Source of the DNA: Neisseria shayeganii 871
GTDB taxonomy: Bacteria; Pseudomonadota; Gammaproteobacteria; Burkholderiales; Neisseriaceae
Reading direction: 5' to 3'
DNA length: 64,000 bases
NCBI RefSeq assembly: GCF_000226875.1
Contig: NZ_JH164926.1
Span: 1,826,949 to 1,890,948 of the forward strand
The notes under the pieces are model-generated. The model had not been told where the DNA came from and made no database searches. It saw nothing but the letters and a program-made list of their open reading frames with translations. Numbering within the stretch: position 1 is the first letter of the stretch; every line of letters starts with the position of its first letter. Both the position numbers and the translations under genes were made by a program. Positions 27,786 to 36,645 of the stretch are shown here, piece after piece.

Positions 27786-28358
27786 TTATTCGGCTTTCAA
27801 AGCTGCACCGGCCACCACCGCATCCAGCTCAGCCAAATCGGCGCTGGGGCTGACGGCACAGGCGTGGTAAATACCACCGGCGCTGTACAGCACTTTGCAG
27901 CTCTCGTTCAAGCTGCCGCCGTTTTCGCTGCGGCTGAAACGGTAAGCCAAGTGGTCGGCTGCGGGGGCGTCCACCACCACATCATCCAAACCCGGCGCCG
28001 CTTTCACCATTTCCGCCAGCTTGGCGAAATAAGCGTCGGCAGCTTGTTTGGGTTCGCCGGCCTGGCCGACATAAATCGTGATGTCCGATCCGCTGTGATG
28101 ATGCCGCAACGTGAGCACGTCCTTCGGCATGCCCTCCAAGAGTTTGTCCGCTTCGGCGGGCAGTTCGCCGAAGCCTTCAGCCACCTGCCACACCACCGCA
28201 CCGTCGCTGGAGACCAATTGCTGGCCTGCGGCAGACGTCGCAGCAGCGGGCACGGAAGCGTCGGACGCACCGGCCACCACGGAAGTTTCGGCCGTGCCGC
28301 CGCAGGCGGCCAACAAAGCCGATAAAGACAGTACCGACAATAGATTGCGTTTATTCAT
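27786..28358 (-). CDS. Hypothetical lipoprotein
   Basis: 190 residues from ATG 28358, chosen because it gives a clean type II signal (MNKRNLLSVLSLSALLAAC). A Ser/Ala-rich linker is followed by an alpha/beta domain of about 140 residues with one central cysteine (SCKVLYSAGGIYHACAVS). The family is not recognised. It is flanked by DUS inverted pairs on both sides and so is probably its own transcription unit. Confidence 0.7.
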   Translation of the reverse strand: MNKRNLLSVLSLSALLAACGGTAETSVVAGASDASVPAAATSAAGQQLVSSDGAVVWQVAEGFGELPAEADKLLEGMPKDVLTLRHHHSGSDITIYVGQAGEPKQAADAYFAKLAEMVKAAPGLDDVVVDAPAADHLAYRFSRSENGGSLNESCKVLYSAGGIYHACAVSPSADLAELDAVVAGAALKAE

Positions 28359-28463
28359 AATCGGGTAAAAACAAGTTGGAAAAAACGGCACGAAGTATAA
28401 CAAAATTTACGCGGCCACCGCCCGTGTTTGCAGGATTTTGCCATCTGCGCCCCGGCAGCAAAA

Positions 28464-28494
28464 CAGGCTACCTGAAAGCTGTTCAGGTAGCCTG
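28464..28494 (-). terminator. Inverted DUS pair after the amino-acid-binding gene
   Basis: Facing DUS copies with a 5-base loop, 30 bp after the stop of the minus-strand gene at 28524. Confidence 0.75.
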
Positions 28495-28523
28495 TCGCCC
28501 ATCATTGTGCGGAGCACGGACAA

Positions 28524-29387
28524 TTATTTCGCTTCGGAAGCAGCGGCTTCGGATGCGGCAGCCGGCGCGGCGGGCTTGGCGAAATATTGGCTGTGGATGC
28601 GGTCGTATTCGCCGTTGGCACGGATGGCGGCCAGTGCTTTGTTGAGCATATCCAAAGTGGCGGCATCGTCTTTACGCACGGCCAAACCGTAGTTTTCGGT
28701 ATCGAAATCGGGAATTTCAATCATCGAAAAGCTCTTGCCGCTGTTGTTTTTGATGAACTCCATCACCACAGAGCTGTCGCTGATGGCGGCTTCCAAACCG
28801 CCGTTTTCCAATTCTTTCAACAGCAGGGGCAGGTTTTCGAAGCGGGCGATTTTCGGATTGGTGGCACCCAAAATTTTGCCGGCGGCCAAATCGCCGGTGT
28901 TACCGGTCACCACGCCGACACGGCTCAGGTTTTTCAAATCTTCCACCGAAGCGATGTTTTTATCGCCCTGCACCAACACCACTTGGCTGATTTGGAAATA
29001 GGGGTCGGTAAACGCCATGCTCTGCATACGCTCTTCGGTGATGGTAACCGCAGAAGCCAACACGTCCACATCGCCGTTTTTCAGGCTGTTGAACAGGCTG
29101 TCCCAAGGCTGGTTTTTAAATTCCACCTGGAAGCCGCCTTCTTTGGCCAAAGCATTCAGCAAGTCCACATCAAAACCGTGTACCTGGCCTTGCGCGTCTT
29201 GCGACTCAAACGGCGGAAATTCGGCATTCATGCCAACGCGCAATACTTTTGCTTCCGCCACCGGTGCGGAAGCAGCATCGGAAGCAGGAGCCGGTGCCGC
29301 GGTTTGGTTGGAAGAGTTGCCGCCGCAACCGCTTAAAGCAACGGCAGAACAAGCCAAGACGGTGGCCAGCCATTTTTTCATATTCAT
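28524..29387 (-). CDS. Amino-acid ABC transporter substrate-binding lipoprotein
   Basis: 287 residues. Lipobox ALSGC, an Ala/Ser linker, then a family 3 solute-binding domain: VLRVGMNAEFPPFESQDAQGQVHGFDVDLLNAL, the QPWDSLFNSLKNGDVDVLASAVTITEER hinge and YFQISQVVLV. The ligand is probably a polar amino acid (cystine, arginine or glutamine type) but not decidable here. No permease or ATPase gene is adjacent, so the partner must be elsewhere. The C-terminus ends in an alanine/glutamate-rich tail. Confidence 0.88.
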   Translation of the reverse strand: MNMKKWLATVLACSAVALSGCGGNSSNQTAAPAPASDAASAPVAEAKVLRVGMNAEFPPFESQDAQGQVHGFDVDLLNALAKEGGFQVEFKNQPWDSLFNSLKNGDVDVLASAVTITEERMQSMAFTDPYFQISQVVLVQGDKNIASVEDLKNLSRVGVVTGNTGDLAAGKILGATNPKIARFENLPLLLKELENGGLEAAISDSSVVMEFIKNNSGKSFSMIEIPDFDTENYGLAVRKDDAATLDMLNKALAAIRANGEYDRIHSQYFAKPAAPAAASEAAASEAK

Positions 29388-29740
29388 CGTGGTGCTCCTT
29401 AGGAAACAAACGCCCGCGCCGGCAAACCCGGCAGCAGGCCAAAGAAAGAGTAGAAAGCGAAGAATTTTAACATATTACCGTTTTGAAGGCAGGTATTTGT
29501 TGCAGCGCAACAGCAAAAATACAACAGCCCGGCCGAGGAAATGCGCACCCTCGGATGTGCCGTTCTCCAACTTGCCAAGCGCTTCGAGGCTCCAAGCACG
29601 GATGCCGGGAATACGCCACAAAGGGCGGTTGGACACGCTTCACTGGTCAAACCAGCCAACAACACCGTCAGGTTAAGGGCGATACACCCTAAGATTTTGT
29701 GCACCCCATTTGACGGTGCCCCGCTCGGCCACCGCCCAGC
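29388..29740. other. Intergenic region, no feature seen
   Basis: Between the upstream end of the solute-binding gene and the end of the thiO-like gene. It contains a fairly AT-rich 130 bp next to the solute-binding gene that probably holds its promoter. I see no DUS, hairpin or ORF with family support. Confidence 0.5.
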
Positions 29741-30829
29741 TTACGTCTGCACCAAATAGGGCAAACCGCTTTCTGCGTCGCCCGCCGGCACCGCGCCGCC
29801 GCCGGCCAAGGCCAACACCAAACGCACCGCCGCCGCGCTTACCGCCGGCGCAATCATAAAGCCGTGGCGGAACAAGCCGTTTACCTCCACCAGCCGTGCG
29901 GCCGGCCGATAACGGATTTCGGGATTGTGGTGGTTGAGCGTCGGGCGCAGATTGGCCGCCAACTCCACAATTTGGGCTTCGCCGAAAGCCGGGCTGACCG
30001 CATACAGCGCCGACATCAATTCCAAACTGGAGCGCACACTCACCGGCGCCGTGCTTTCGCTTTCCAGTTGCGTCGCCCCGATCACAAACAGATGGTTTTC
30101 CTTGGGCGCGATATACAACGGATAACGCGGATGCAGCAGGCGCACCGGCCGCCGCAGCGACACTTCCGGCGCATACACGCGCGCCACTTCGCCGCGCACG
30201 CCGCGCAGACGGCTGCCGCCTGCAGACCCCCATGCGCTCTTTGCGCCGATGCCGCGGCAGTCCACACACCAATCGGCATCTTTCAATTGCGCCGGCTCGG
30301 CCGCCGTCTGCCAATGGCAAGCCACGCCTTCGGCTTCCAAAGCGGCGGCCAATGCGTTCAACACCTGGCGGTTGTCCAACTGGCCTTCCCCGGGCAGAAA
30401 CAGCCCTTCGGCAAAACGCCCAGCCAGTTGCGGCTCCTGTGCCGCCATTTCCGCGCCGCGCCATTGCGCTAAGGGCGCCTTGCCGGCGTGCGCCCTGTGC
30501 AGATGGCGCACAAAGCGGTCGGCCAAGGCTTTGTCTTGGGCGTGCCAAACAATCAGGCTGCCGTTTTCCTGCATAAATACCGGCTGCGGCAGCGTCGGCA
30601 GCAGCGCGCGCCACAGCGGCAGGCTCTGATAACCCAAGGCCACCACTTCGGGCGTGGCTTCCGCCGCTTCGGCCAAAGGCGCCAACATGGCCGCCGCCAC
30701 ATAAGCCGCCGCCCCGGCACCCGAGCGCGGGCCTTGTTCATACAGCGAAACGCGGCAACCGCTGCGGGCCAACTGCAGCGCAATCAGTCGGCCGGCCAAA
30801 CCGCCGCCGACCACGGCAATGCTATTCAT
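29741..30829 (-). CDS. thiO: ThiO-like FAD-dependent glycine oxidase
   Basis: 362 residues from ATG 30829 (MNSIAVVGGGLAGRLIALQLARSG), which starts directly at the FAD Rossmann motif GGGLAG. Later segments (LFLPGEGQLDNRQVLNALAAAL, LYIAPKENHLFVIGATQLESES and the C-terminal GLFRHGFMIAPAVS) match DAO-family glycine oxidase ThiO, which supplies dehydroglycine for the thiazole of thiamine. No other thi gene is in the window, so another DAO-type oxidase is possible. Confidence 0.75.
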   Translation of the reverse strand: MNSIAVVGGGLAGRLIALQLARSGCRVSLYEQGPRSGAGAAAYVAAAMLAPLAEAAEATPEVVALGYQSLPLWRALLPTLPQPVFMQENGSLIVWHAQDKALADRFVRHLHRAHAGKAPLAQWRGAEMAAQEPQLAGRFAEGLFLPGEGQLDNRQVLNALAAALEAEGVACHWQTAAEPAQLKDADWCVDCRGIGAKSAWGSAGGSRLRGVRGEVARVYAPEVSLRRPVRLLHPRYPLYIAPKENHLFVIGATQLESESTAPVSVRSSLELMSALYAVSPAFGEAQIVELAANLRPTLNHHNPEIRYRPAARLVEVNGLFRHGFMIAPAVSAAAVRLVLALAGGGAVPAGDAESGLPYLVQT

Positions 30830-30976
30830 AGAAGATTCCGTCCAACAAAAATCATGAAAACAGTGGATTTGCCCAGTCTGCATCAACACACCTCCGACTG
30901 AGGACGGCAAACCACAAACCGCAACGGCGGCTCAACAGGCCGGGCGCTTTCACCCGCAGCCGCTATGCCTTGCCAG

Positions 30977-31010
30977 GCGTCCACATCTGAGGATTTTGCA
31001 AGACGTCAAG
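30977..31010 (+). mobile_element. Decayed end of a miniature element
   Basis: TCCACATCTGAGGATTTTGC matches the right end of the 143-bp element with several changes, and no left end is present. Weak remnant. Confidence 0.35.
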
Positions 31011-31039
31011 GCACAAAACAACCGCCTCAAAAAGCGTTC

Positions 31040-31069
31040 AGGCTACCTGAAACCCTTTTCAGGTAGCCT
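31040..31069. terminator. Inverted DUS pair after darP/yjgA
   Basis: Two complete facing DUS copies separated by 6 bases, 24 bp after the stop of the minus-strand gene. Confidence 0.75.
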
Positions 31070-31092
31070 GAGAAGCTTCAGACACTGGTGTC

Positions 31093-31641
31093 TCAAGCCG
31101 TTTCGTCATCTTCGGCATCCGCCGCATCTCCTGCCGCGTCAACCGAACTGCCCATCACCGCTTTCAGGGCCTGATAGAGCGCACGGAAGTTTTTCGGCGG
31201 CTTGTTCAGCTCGCGCTCTTTGCGCGTGTTGCGGATCAGGGTGCGCAGTTCGCCGGCATCGGTCTCCGGGTAATCGCGCATAAAATCGGTGAGCGCGGCA
31301 TCGTCGGCCAACAGCTTTTCGCGCGCTTGCTCCACCCTTTGCAAAAAGGCGTTGTGGGCGGCGTTTTCACCGCGCAATTGGGCCAAAAACAGGCGGATCG
31401 GCTCGGGATCGACATCGCGCATCAGGCGGCCAATGTATTGGGTTTGCCGCTTGAGCGCGCCGTTGGCGGTGATTTTTTTATGCGCCTGCACCGCTTCGTA
31501 CAACTCCTCGGGCAGTGCCATTTTTTTCAGGGTTTCGTTCGACAGCCGCGTCAGCGCCACGCCCAAATCCTGTAATTCGTTCATCTCTTTTTTGCGGCGG
31601 GTTTTGCTGACCCATTCCTGATCGTGTTCGGGTGTGCTCAT
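31093..31641 (-). CDS. darP: Ribosome biogenesis factor DarP (YjgA, DUF615)
   Basis: 182 residues. The conserved core WVSKTRRKKEMNELQDLGVAL, IGRLMRDVDPEPIRLFL and LRTLIRNTRKERELNKPPKNFRALYQAL is typical of YjgA/DarP, which associates with late 50S precursors. The C-terminal tail is short and acidic. It is followed by its own DUS terminator. Confidence 0.93.
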   Translation of the reverse strand: MSTPEHDQEWVSKTRRKKEMNELQDLGVALTRLSNETLKKMALPEELYEAVQAHKKITANGALKRQTQYIGRLMRDVDPEPIRLFLAQLRGENAAHNAFLQRVEQAREKLLADDAALTDFMRDYPETDAGELRTLIRNTRKERELNKPPKNFRALYQALKAVMGSSVDAAGDAADAEDDETA

Positions 31642-31725
31642 CTGTGGCTCTGAAAATCAATCTGCAAACGGCGGCATTTTAACAAAGAATGCCGCCGGAC
31701 TGCGCGCATTTCATGAACGGATTTC

Positions 31726-31754
31726 GGGCTACCTGAAAGCCGTTCAGGTAGCCC
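31726..31754. terminator. Inverted DUS pair after hscA
   Basis: Two DUS copies with 11 of 12 matches (GGGCTACCTGAA and its inverse) facing each other, 45 bp past the hscA stop. Confidence 0.7.
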
Positions 31755-31798
31755 GAGTCTAGGCAACCTGCCCGCCGAACAAAGCCGAGCAATCAGGC

Positions 31799-33652
31799 TC
31801 AGATGTCTTCCACCCGCTGGCCGGTGAGGGCGCGCTGGATATTGCGATCCATACGGCGGGCGGCGAATTCGTCGGTGGCCTGCGCCAGCATTTGCGTGGC
31901 GTGGCGGATGGCTTCGGCGCTGTCTTCAAAACGGTTTTGCAGCGCGGTAACCGCCTGCTCCACCGCAGCCAACTCATCGGCTTGCAGCAAATCGCCATCC
32001 AAGGCCAAAGCGGCCGACACCGCGGCAATCAGGCCTTCGGCTTCCACTTGGGCTTCGGCGCGGGCGCGCACGGCGGCATCGTCGCGGGCGTGCGAGAGGC
32101 TGTCTTTCAGCATGCGGGTGATGGTTTCGTCGTCCAGGCCGTAGGACGGTTTCACTTCGATTTGCGCCTGCACGCCGGTGCTTTCTTCGCGGGCGGAAAC
32201 CGACAGCAGGCCGTCGGCATCCACTTGGAAAGTGACGCGGATGCGGGCGGCGCCGGCCACCATCGGCGGGATACCGCGCAGGGTGAATTTGGCCAGGCTG
32301 CGGCAATCGGCCACCAGCTCGCGCTCGCCCTGCACCACATGGATGGTCATGGCGGTTTGGCCGTCTTTGAAGGTGGTGAATTCCTGGGCGCGGGCGGTGG
32401 GCAGCGTGCTGTTGCGCGGGATGATTTTTTCGGCCAGGCCGCCGTAGGTTTCGAGGCCGAGCGACAAGGGGGTCACGTCCAGCAGCAGCCATTCTTCTTC
32501 GTTTTTGTTGCCGGCCAGCACATTGGCCTGCATGGCCGCGCCTAAAGCCACCACTTGGTCGGGATTGAGGTTGTTGAGCGGGGTTTGGCCGAAGAAAGCG
32601 GCCACCGCCTGCTGCACATGCGGCATGCGGGTGGCGCCGCCCACCATGATCACGCCTTTGATGTCGGCCTTGCCGACGCCGGCGTCTTTCATCGCCTGCT
32701 TCACCGGCTCCAAGGTTTTGGCCACCAGATGCTGGGTGAGCGCGTGAAATTCGGTGCGGGTGATCACGGTGTCGATGGTTTTGCCGCTGCTGAGAACCGC
32801 CTGAATACGGGTTTCAGGTAGCCTGCTCAGGGTTTCTTTGGCTTCGCGGGCCAAAGACAGCAGCAGTTGGGCATCGTGATCGTCGGTAATCGACAAGCCG
32901 TTGGCTTCAATCAGGTGGCAAAACAGGCGGTGGTCGAAATCGTTGCCGCCCAAGGCGCTGTTGCCGCCGGTGGCCTTCACTTCAAACAGCCCTTTGGACA
33001 GCTGGAGCACGGACACGTCAAATGTGCCGCCACCCAAGTCGTACACCACAAACGTGCCTTCGGAACGGTTGTCGAGGCCGTAGGCGATGGCGGCGGCGGT
33101 GGGCTCGTTGAGCAGGCGCAGCACATTGATGCCGGCCAGGCGCGCCGCGTCTTTGGTGGCCTGGCGCTGGGCCTCGTCGAAATAGGCGGGCACGGTGATG
33201 ACGGCGCCCACCAAATCGCCGCCCAAACTCTCTTCCGCACGCTGTTTCAACACGCGCAGAATGTCGGCGGAAACATCAATCGGGGTCTTCAAGCCTTGGC
33301 GGGTATGGATTTCGATCAGGCGCTCAGACGGGCCGAAACGGTAGGGCAGGTGGCTGGTATCGACGTCCTCCAGCTTGCGCCCGATCAGGCGCTTAGCCGA
33401 GCTCACGGTGTGTGCGGGGTCGCTTTTTTGGGCGGCCAATGCCTCATAACCGGCCGCCAGCGCACCGTCGGGCAGATAACGCACCACCGAAGGCAGCGAG
33501 GCCCGCCCTTCGGCATCGGCCAAACAAACGGCGCTGCCGCTTTTCACGGTGGCCACCAGGCTGTTGGTGGTGCCTAAATCGATGCCTGCGGCGAGGCGGT
33601 GTTGGTGCGGAGCGGCAGACAGGCCCGGCTCGGCGATTTGAAGCAATGCCAT
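31799..33652 (-). CDS. hscA: Fe-S cluster assembly chaperone HscA
   Basis: 617 residues, an Hsp70 dedicated to delivering clusters from IscU. Actin-type ATPase domain with [49 protein letters not shown] and [12 protein letters not shown], then a short substrate domain. The absence of a long DnaK-type lid and the ISC-type N-terminus favour HscA over DnaK. Its usual neighbours hscB, fdx and iscX are not here. A DUS lies inside at about 32811. Confidence 0.93.
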   Translation of the reverse strand: MALLQIAEPGLSAAPHQHRLAAGIDLGTTNSLVATVKSGSAVCLADAEGRASLPSVVRYLPDGALAAGYEALAAQKSDPAHTVSSAKRLIGRKLEDVDTSHLPYRFGPSERLIEIHTRQGLKTPIDVSADILRVLKQRAEESLGGDLVGAVITVPAYFDEAQRQATKDAARLAGINVLRLLNEPTAAAIAYGLDNRSEGTFVVYDLGGGTFDVSVLQLSKGLFEVKATGGNSALGGNDFDHRLFCHLIEANGLSITDDHDAQLLLSLAREAKETLSRLPETRIQAVLSSGKTIDTVITRTEFHALTQHLVAKTLEPVKQAMKDAGVGKADIKGVIMVGGATRMPHVQQAVAAFFGQTPLNNLNPDQVVALGAAMQANVLAGNKNEEEWLLLDVTPLSLGLETYGGLAEKIIPRNSTLPTARAQEFTTFKDGQTAMTIHVVQGERELVADCRSLAKFTLRGIPPMVAGAARIRVTFQVDADGLLSVSAREESTGVQAQIEVKPSYGLDDETITRMLKDSLSHARDDAAVRARAEAQVEAEGLIAAVSAALALDGDLLQADELAAVEQAVTALQNRFEDSAEAIRHATQMLAQATDEFAARRMDRNIQRALTGQRVEDI

Positions 33653-34376
33653 AGATCTTTAGGGTGTAGAAAACCGTGGTCAAAAAACGGACGCATTCTA
33701 GCATACATATCCGAGTGTTTCGGTCGGAATCTAAACCAAGTCATGTCTTCCTAATCAACATAATCATGAGACCTTTACAAAATCCTCATCTGTGGTGCAT
33801 TTCTGCGTTGTGCGCTGCTCGCTCGCTTGCCTATCTATCTGATATGCCCTCACTCTTTGCACTGCTACACCTTGAATTGCATTCACATTTGAGAGTTTTG
33901 CAAAGGTCTCAACCCTAATAATAAAAGCATACTCGCGGCATATCTGCTGGCCGCCCAAGCTATGATAACGACAGCATTCGAGCATAGGCAGCTAAAACTG
34001 CTGCGTTAGACTAATACCGCCCCAAGCCATCAATATAGGAAATGGTGGTCGTTGACCGCTAGCGGCGGCACCTTCCGGTATGTGATGAAAAACGCTTTCT
34101 GGATTTTAAACGCTAGAGGAGTCTTACCACACATTATGTCTAACAGCTGAATTCCTTTATCGTCTCAGTGGAAATCCGTATATTGATTATGTAGATGTAG
34201 ATACTGTGGTGGTGTGCTAAGCATGAACATCATCCCAGAATAAATAGGAGGCACGATCTTTTATTAAATTGATTATAATAAGTTTTTTGTTTCATTATTT
34301 TCTCGCTGCTTTTTCTAAATTTCATCAAAAAAGAAAATTTTTGCTTCTTTCCCGCTTCCTCGCTCTATGGCCTACA
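33653..34376. other. AT-rich intergenic stretch with miniature element and no gene
   Basis: Apart from element copy 4 (33768-33910), I find no ORF with family support. The part from 33911 is markedly more AT-rich than the rest of the window and carries no DUS. It may contain remnants of deleted genes or transferred DNA. The promoter of the first Roadblock gene begins at 34377. Confidence 0.5.
33768..33910 (+). mobile_element. Miniature inverted-repeat element, copy 4
   Basis: 143 bp, plus orientation, with one substitution in the left end (GAGACCTTTACAAAA) and several in the core. The 5-bp flanks (ATCAT and AACCC) no longer match, so this copy seems the oldest of the five. Confidence 0.78.
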
Positions 34377-34423
34377 TTTACATTACACTTGTAAAGGCAT
34401 ATACTTACTTTACAGTCGTAAAG
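34377..34423 (+). promoter_or_regulatory. Promoter and operator-like dyads of the first Roadblock gene
   Basis: TTTACA (34377-34382), a 17-base spacer and TATACT (34400-34405) form a good promoter with a start near 34412. A dyad TTTAC-N9-GTAAA (34377-34395) covers the -35 and spacer. A second, perfect dyad CTTTAC-N4-GTAAAG (34408-34423) covers the start point. The shared half-site suggests a dimeric regulator. Confidence 0.6.
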
Positions 34424-34579
34424 CACAGAGCGCTGTTCGCAACTTGTGCCGAACCGGTCACTCGGATCAAGCGCTTTTCGGAAGTGCAACTTGCAGGGAT
34501 GTCCCGATTTAGGGTTCGCAAGTGCCTATTCTGATGTCGGCGGATGAATATTTCCTTTTAACTTGTGGAGATTTGTCTC

Positions 34580-34936
34580 ATGAACTACGATAAAACCGTG
34601 GCAGAAATGTTGAATGTAGACGGCGCTTTGGCCGCTGCTGTAGTAGATTATTCCAGCGGTATGTTGTTGGCCGGCGGTGGCAGCCCTGCCATCGACTTGG
34701 AAATCGCTGCAGCGGGCAACACCGAAGTGATGCGTTCCAAAGTAAAAACCATGCAAATGCTGGGTTTGAAAGACACCATCGAAGACATCCTGCTCACCTT
34801 GGGCACCCAATACCACCTGTTGCGCCCGCTCGCGCACCACGAAGGCCTGTTCCTGTACTCTGTATTGGACCGCTCTAAAGCCAACTTGGCTTTGGCACGC
34901 CGTTCATTGGTGAATGCCGAGCGCAACTTAGGTTAA
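34580..34936 (+). CDS. Roadblock/LC7-like protein, copy 1
   Basis: 118 residues. The pattern of helix, VDGALAAAVVDYSSGMLLAGGG, a long helix, ILLTLGTQYHLLRPL, LFLYSVLDRSKANLALARRSL fits the Roadblock/LC7 (MglB-like) fold, whose members regulate small GTPases or act as scaffolds. No GTPase gene is adjacent. GGAG lies upstream of the ATG. The leader is about 168 nt. A terminator separates it from a near-identical paralogue 270 bp downstream. Confidence 0.75.
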   Translation: MNYDKTVAEMLNVDGALAAAVVDYSSGMLLAGGGSPAIDLEIAAAGNTEVMRSKVKTMQMLGLKDTIEDILLTLGTQYHLLRPLAHHEGLFLYSVLDRSKANLALARRSLVNAERNLG

Positions 34937-34963
34937 ACATTCCAAAATAAACAGATTTGACAC

Positions 34964-34994
34964 AACCGGCCGTCGAAAAGACGGCCGGTTTTTG
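34964..34994 (+). terminator. Rho-independent terminator after Roadblock copy 1
   Basis: AACCGGCCGTC and its perfect inverse around a 5-base loop, followed by T-rich sequence, 27 bp after the stop. Confidence 0.9.
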
Positions 34995-35011
34995 TATTTT
35001 TGCCATAAATT

Positions 35012-35039
35012 TTGTTTCCATCAAAACAAAAACTATACT
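35012..35039 (+). promoter_or_regulatory. Promoter of the second Roadblock gene
   Basis: TTGTTT (35012-35017), a 16-base spacer and TATACT (35034-35039). The start near 35046 gives a leader of about 160 nt. The TTTAC dyads of the first promoter are absent. The leader can pair TGCGCA with a second TGCGCA and CTGC with GCAG, so it is probably folded. Confidence 0.55.
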
Positions 35040-35206
35040 CAAGCAAGCGCTAAATTTATACTCCCTGCGCATTCTGCTGGTTATCCGGCCAAAGCATTCC
35101 CGGCCTGAGCAACACACATCAAGCAGTTGCGCAAATCCGTTACCGAACGGAAAAGAACAGGAGCGAAACCGACCGCTTCAATCAATTTAATGAAATGGAG
35201 ATTGTT

Positions 35207-35563
35207 ATGAACTACGATAAAACCGTATCCGAGATGCTCAATGTTGACGGCGCTTTGGCCGCCGCCGTAGTAGATTATTCCAGCGGCATGCTGCTGGCCG
35301 GCGGCGGCACACCTTCTGTCGATTTGGAAATTGCTGCTGCAGGCAATACCGAAGTGATGCGTTCCAAGGTGAAAACCATGCAAATGCTGGGTTTGAAAGA
35401 CACCATCGAAGACATTCTGATTACCTTGGGCACCCAATACCATCTCATCCGCCCGCTGGCCAATCACGAAGGCCTGTTTCTTTACTCGGTATTAGATAAA
35501 TCCAAAGCCAATCTGGCACTGGCCCGCCGCTCCTTAGTTAATGCTGAACGCAATTTAGGCTAA
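35207..35563 (+). CDS. Roadblock/LC7-like protein, copy 2
   Basis: 118 residues, differing from copy 1 at only about ten positions (for example V8S, SPAID to TPSVD, LLTLG to ITLG region, DRS to DKS), with many silent base changes. Same predicted fold. GGAG precedes the ATG. It has its own promoter and terminator, so the duplicates are independently expressed. Conservation of both copies argues that both are functional, possibly as homo- or heterodimers. Confidence 0.75.
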   Translation: MNYDKTVSEMLNVDGALAAAVVDYSSGMLLAGGGTPSVDLEIAAAGNTEVMRSKVKTMQMLGLKDTIEDILITLGTQYHLIRPLANHEGLFLYSVLDKSKANLALARRSLVNAERNLG

Positions 35564-35582
35564 CACACAACAAGTAGACATC

Positions 35583-35633
35583 AACACAAGCAAGCCGGCA
35601 AGTCTAAAACAGACTTGCCGGCTTGCTTGTGTT
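35583..35633 (+). terminator. Very long perfect hairpin after Roadblock copy 2
   Basis: A perfect 23-bp stem around the loop AAAAC, 20 bp after the stop. No T-run follows, so it may stabilise the mRNA 3' end or act on both strands instead of being a standard intrinsic terminator. Confidence 0.75.
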
Positions 35634-36015
35634 TAAGTATATAAGAAACTGATCTAAAAGATATATAACGGAAAAGCCAAAATCAAGAATTCAGAGCATA
35701 GCATTGGAAGATTGGCAACTTGTTTAGCAAAAGATAATTTTTTCAGCTTCGGTGCCCAATTAACGATTATCAAACTACGTCGATTCCCGCACACAAACAT
35801 AAATTCGGTCTCCATACTAGGCAACTGACATTTGGCTGCTGCAGTTGTTTTTGAAGGAAGAATCTACGCCTATGTAGTAAAACACACAGTAAGATTAGAC
35901 ATCTTGCAAGTATGTCTGCCAAAGTAAGCGGAGATTTTTACCAAAAATAGCCCACTAGGCAAATGATCAACAGGCCCTAACAGCTCACAAGCTAAAACTG
36001 CAAACACTATTACGT
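35634..36015. other. AT-rich gap, no gene seen
   Basis: 382 bases of AT-rich sequence without DUS, repeats or an ORF with family support, between the hairpin and the end of yfgM. Confidence 0.5.
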
Positions 36016-36645
36016 TTAAATCGCCTGTTCGGCCTTCAGCTTCAGCAATTCGCGGGCGGGCGATGTTTCCGGCAGCTTTTCCAAAGCCTGACGGTAAGCG
36101 GCCACGGCTTCTTCCGGTTTGCCTTGGGCAAGATACACATCGCCTTTGGTTTCCAGAATCTGCGCCTCGAATGCGGCATCTACCGGCTGTGCCAGCGTGG
36201 CGAGCGCGGCATCATACTGCTGCTGCTGGAGCTGCACGGTGGCCAATCGCTGGATGGCCAAGGCGCGGATCAGCGGTTCGTCTTGGTATTTCAACACCCA
36301 GTTCAGGTGGCCGGCGGCTTCGTCGTAACGGGCTTGACCGTAGGCATAGCCGGCCTGCATCAGCGTGGCTTGGGCGGCGGAAACGGTGGCGGGATATTCG
36401 CTTTGCAGCTTCACCAATACCTCGGCAGACTGGCCGTGCTGGCCGGCCTGGTATTTCTGCGCCCAGTCGTCAAACAAGGCCACGGCTTCGCTGTTTTTGC
36501 CGTTTTGGTAGCTTTGGTGCACCACCCAGCCCAAATACGCCAGGGCGGCGGCGGCCAGCACGGCAAACAGCCAGCGGCCCCAGCTGTGCCAGAAATGTTT
36601 GAAATTCTCGATTTCTTCTTGGTCTTTTAAATCGTAAACAGCCAT
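36016..36645 (-). CDS. yfgM: YfgM-like tetratricopeptide ancillary SecYEG factor
   Basis: 209 residues. A cytoplasmic N-terminus (YDLKDQEEIENFKHFWHSWG), one membrane anchor (WLFAVLAAAALAYLGWVV) and a periplasmic TPR-like domain, matching YfgM/DUF2133. In enterics YfgM pairs with PpiD at the translocon. It overlaps the stop of hisS by a base or so, and the order hisS-yfgM is conserved across beta- and gammaproteobacteria; the usual next gene bamB is absent here. Confidence 0.87.
   Translation of the reverse strand: MAVYDLKDQEEIENFKHFWHSWGRWLFAVLAAAALAYLGWVVHQSYQNGKNSEAVALFDDWAQKYQAGQHGQSAEVLVKLQSEYPATVSAAQATLMQAGYAYGQARYDEAAGHLNWVLKYQDEPLIRALAIQRLATVQLQQQQYDAALATLAQPVDAAFEAQILETKGDVYLAQGKPEEAVAAYRQALEKLPETSPARELLKLKAEQAI

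Noticed and set aside
34491..34530. Short upstream ORF in the leader of the first Roadblock gene
   Set aside because: AGGG abuts the ATG with no spacing and the sequence is not conserved in the second leader.
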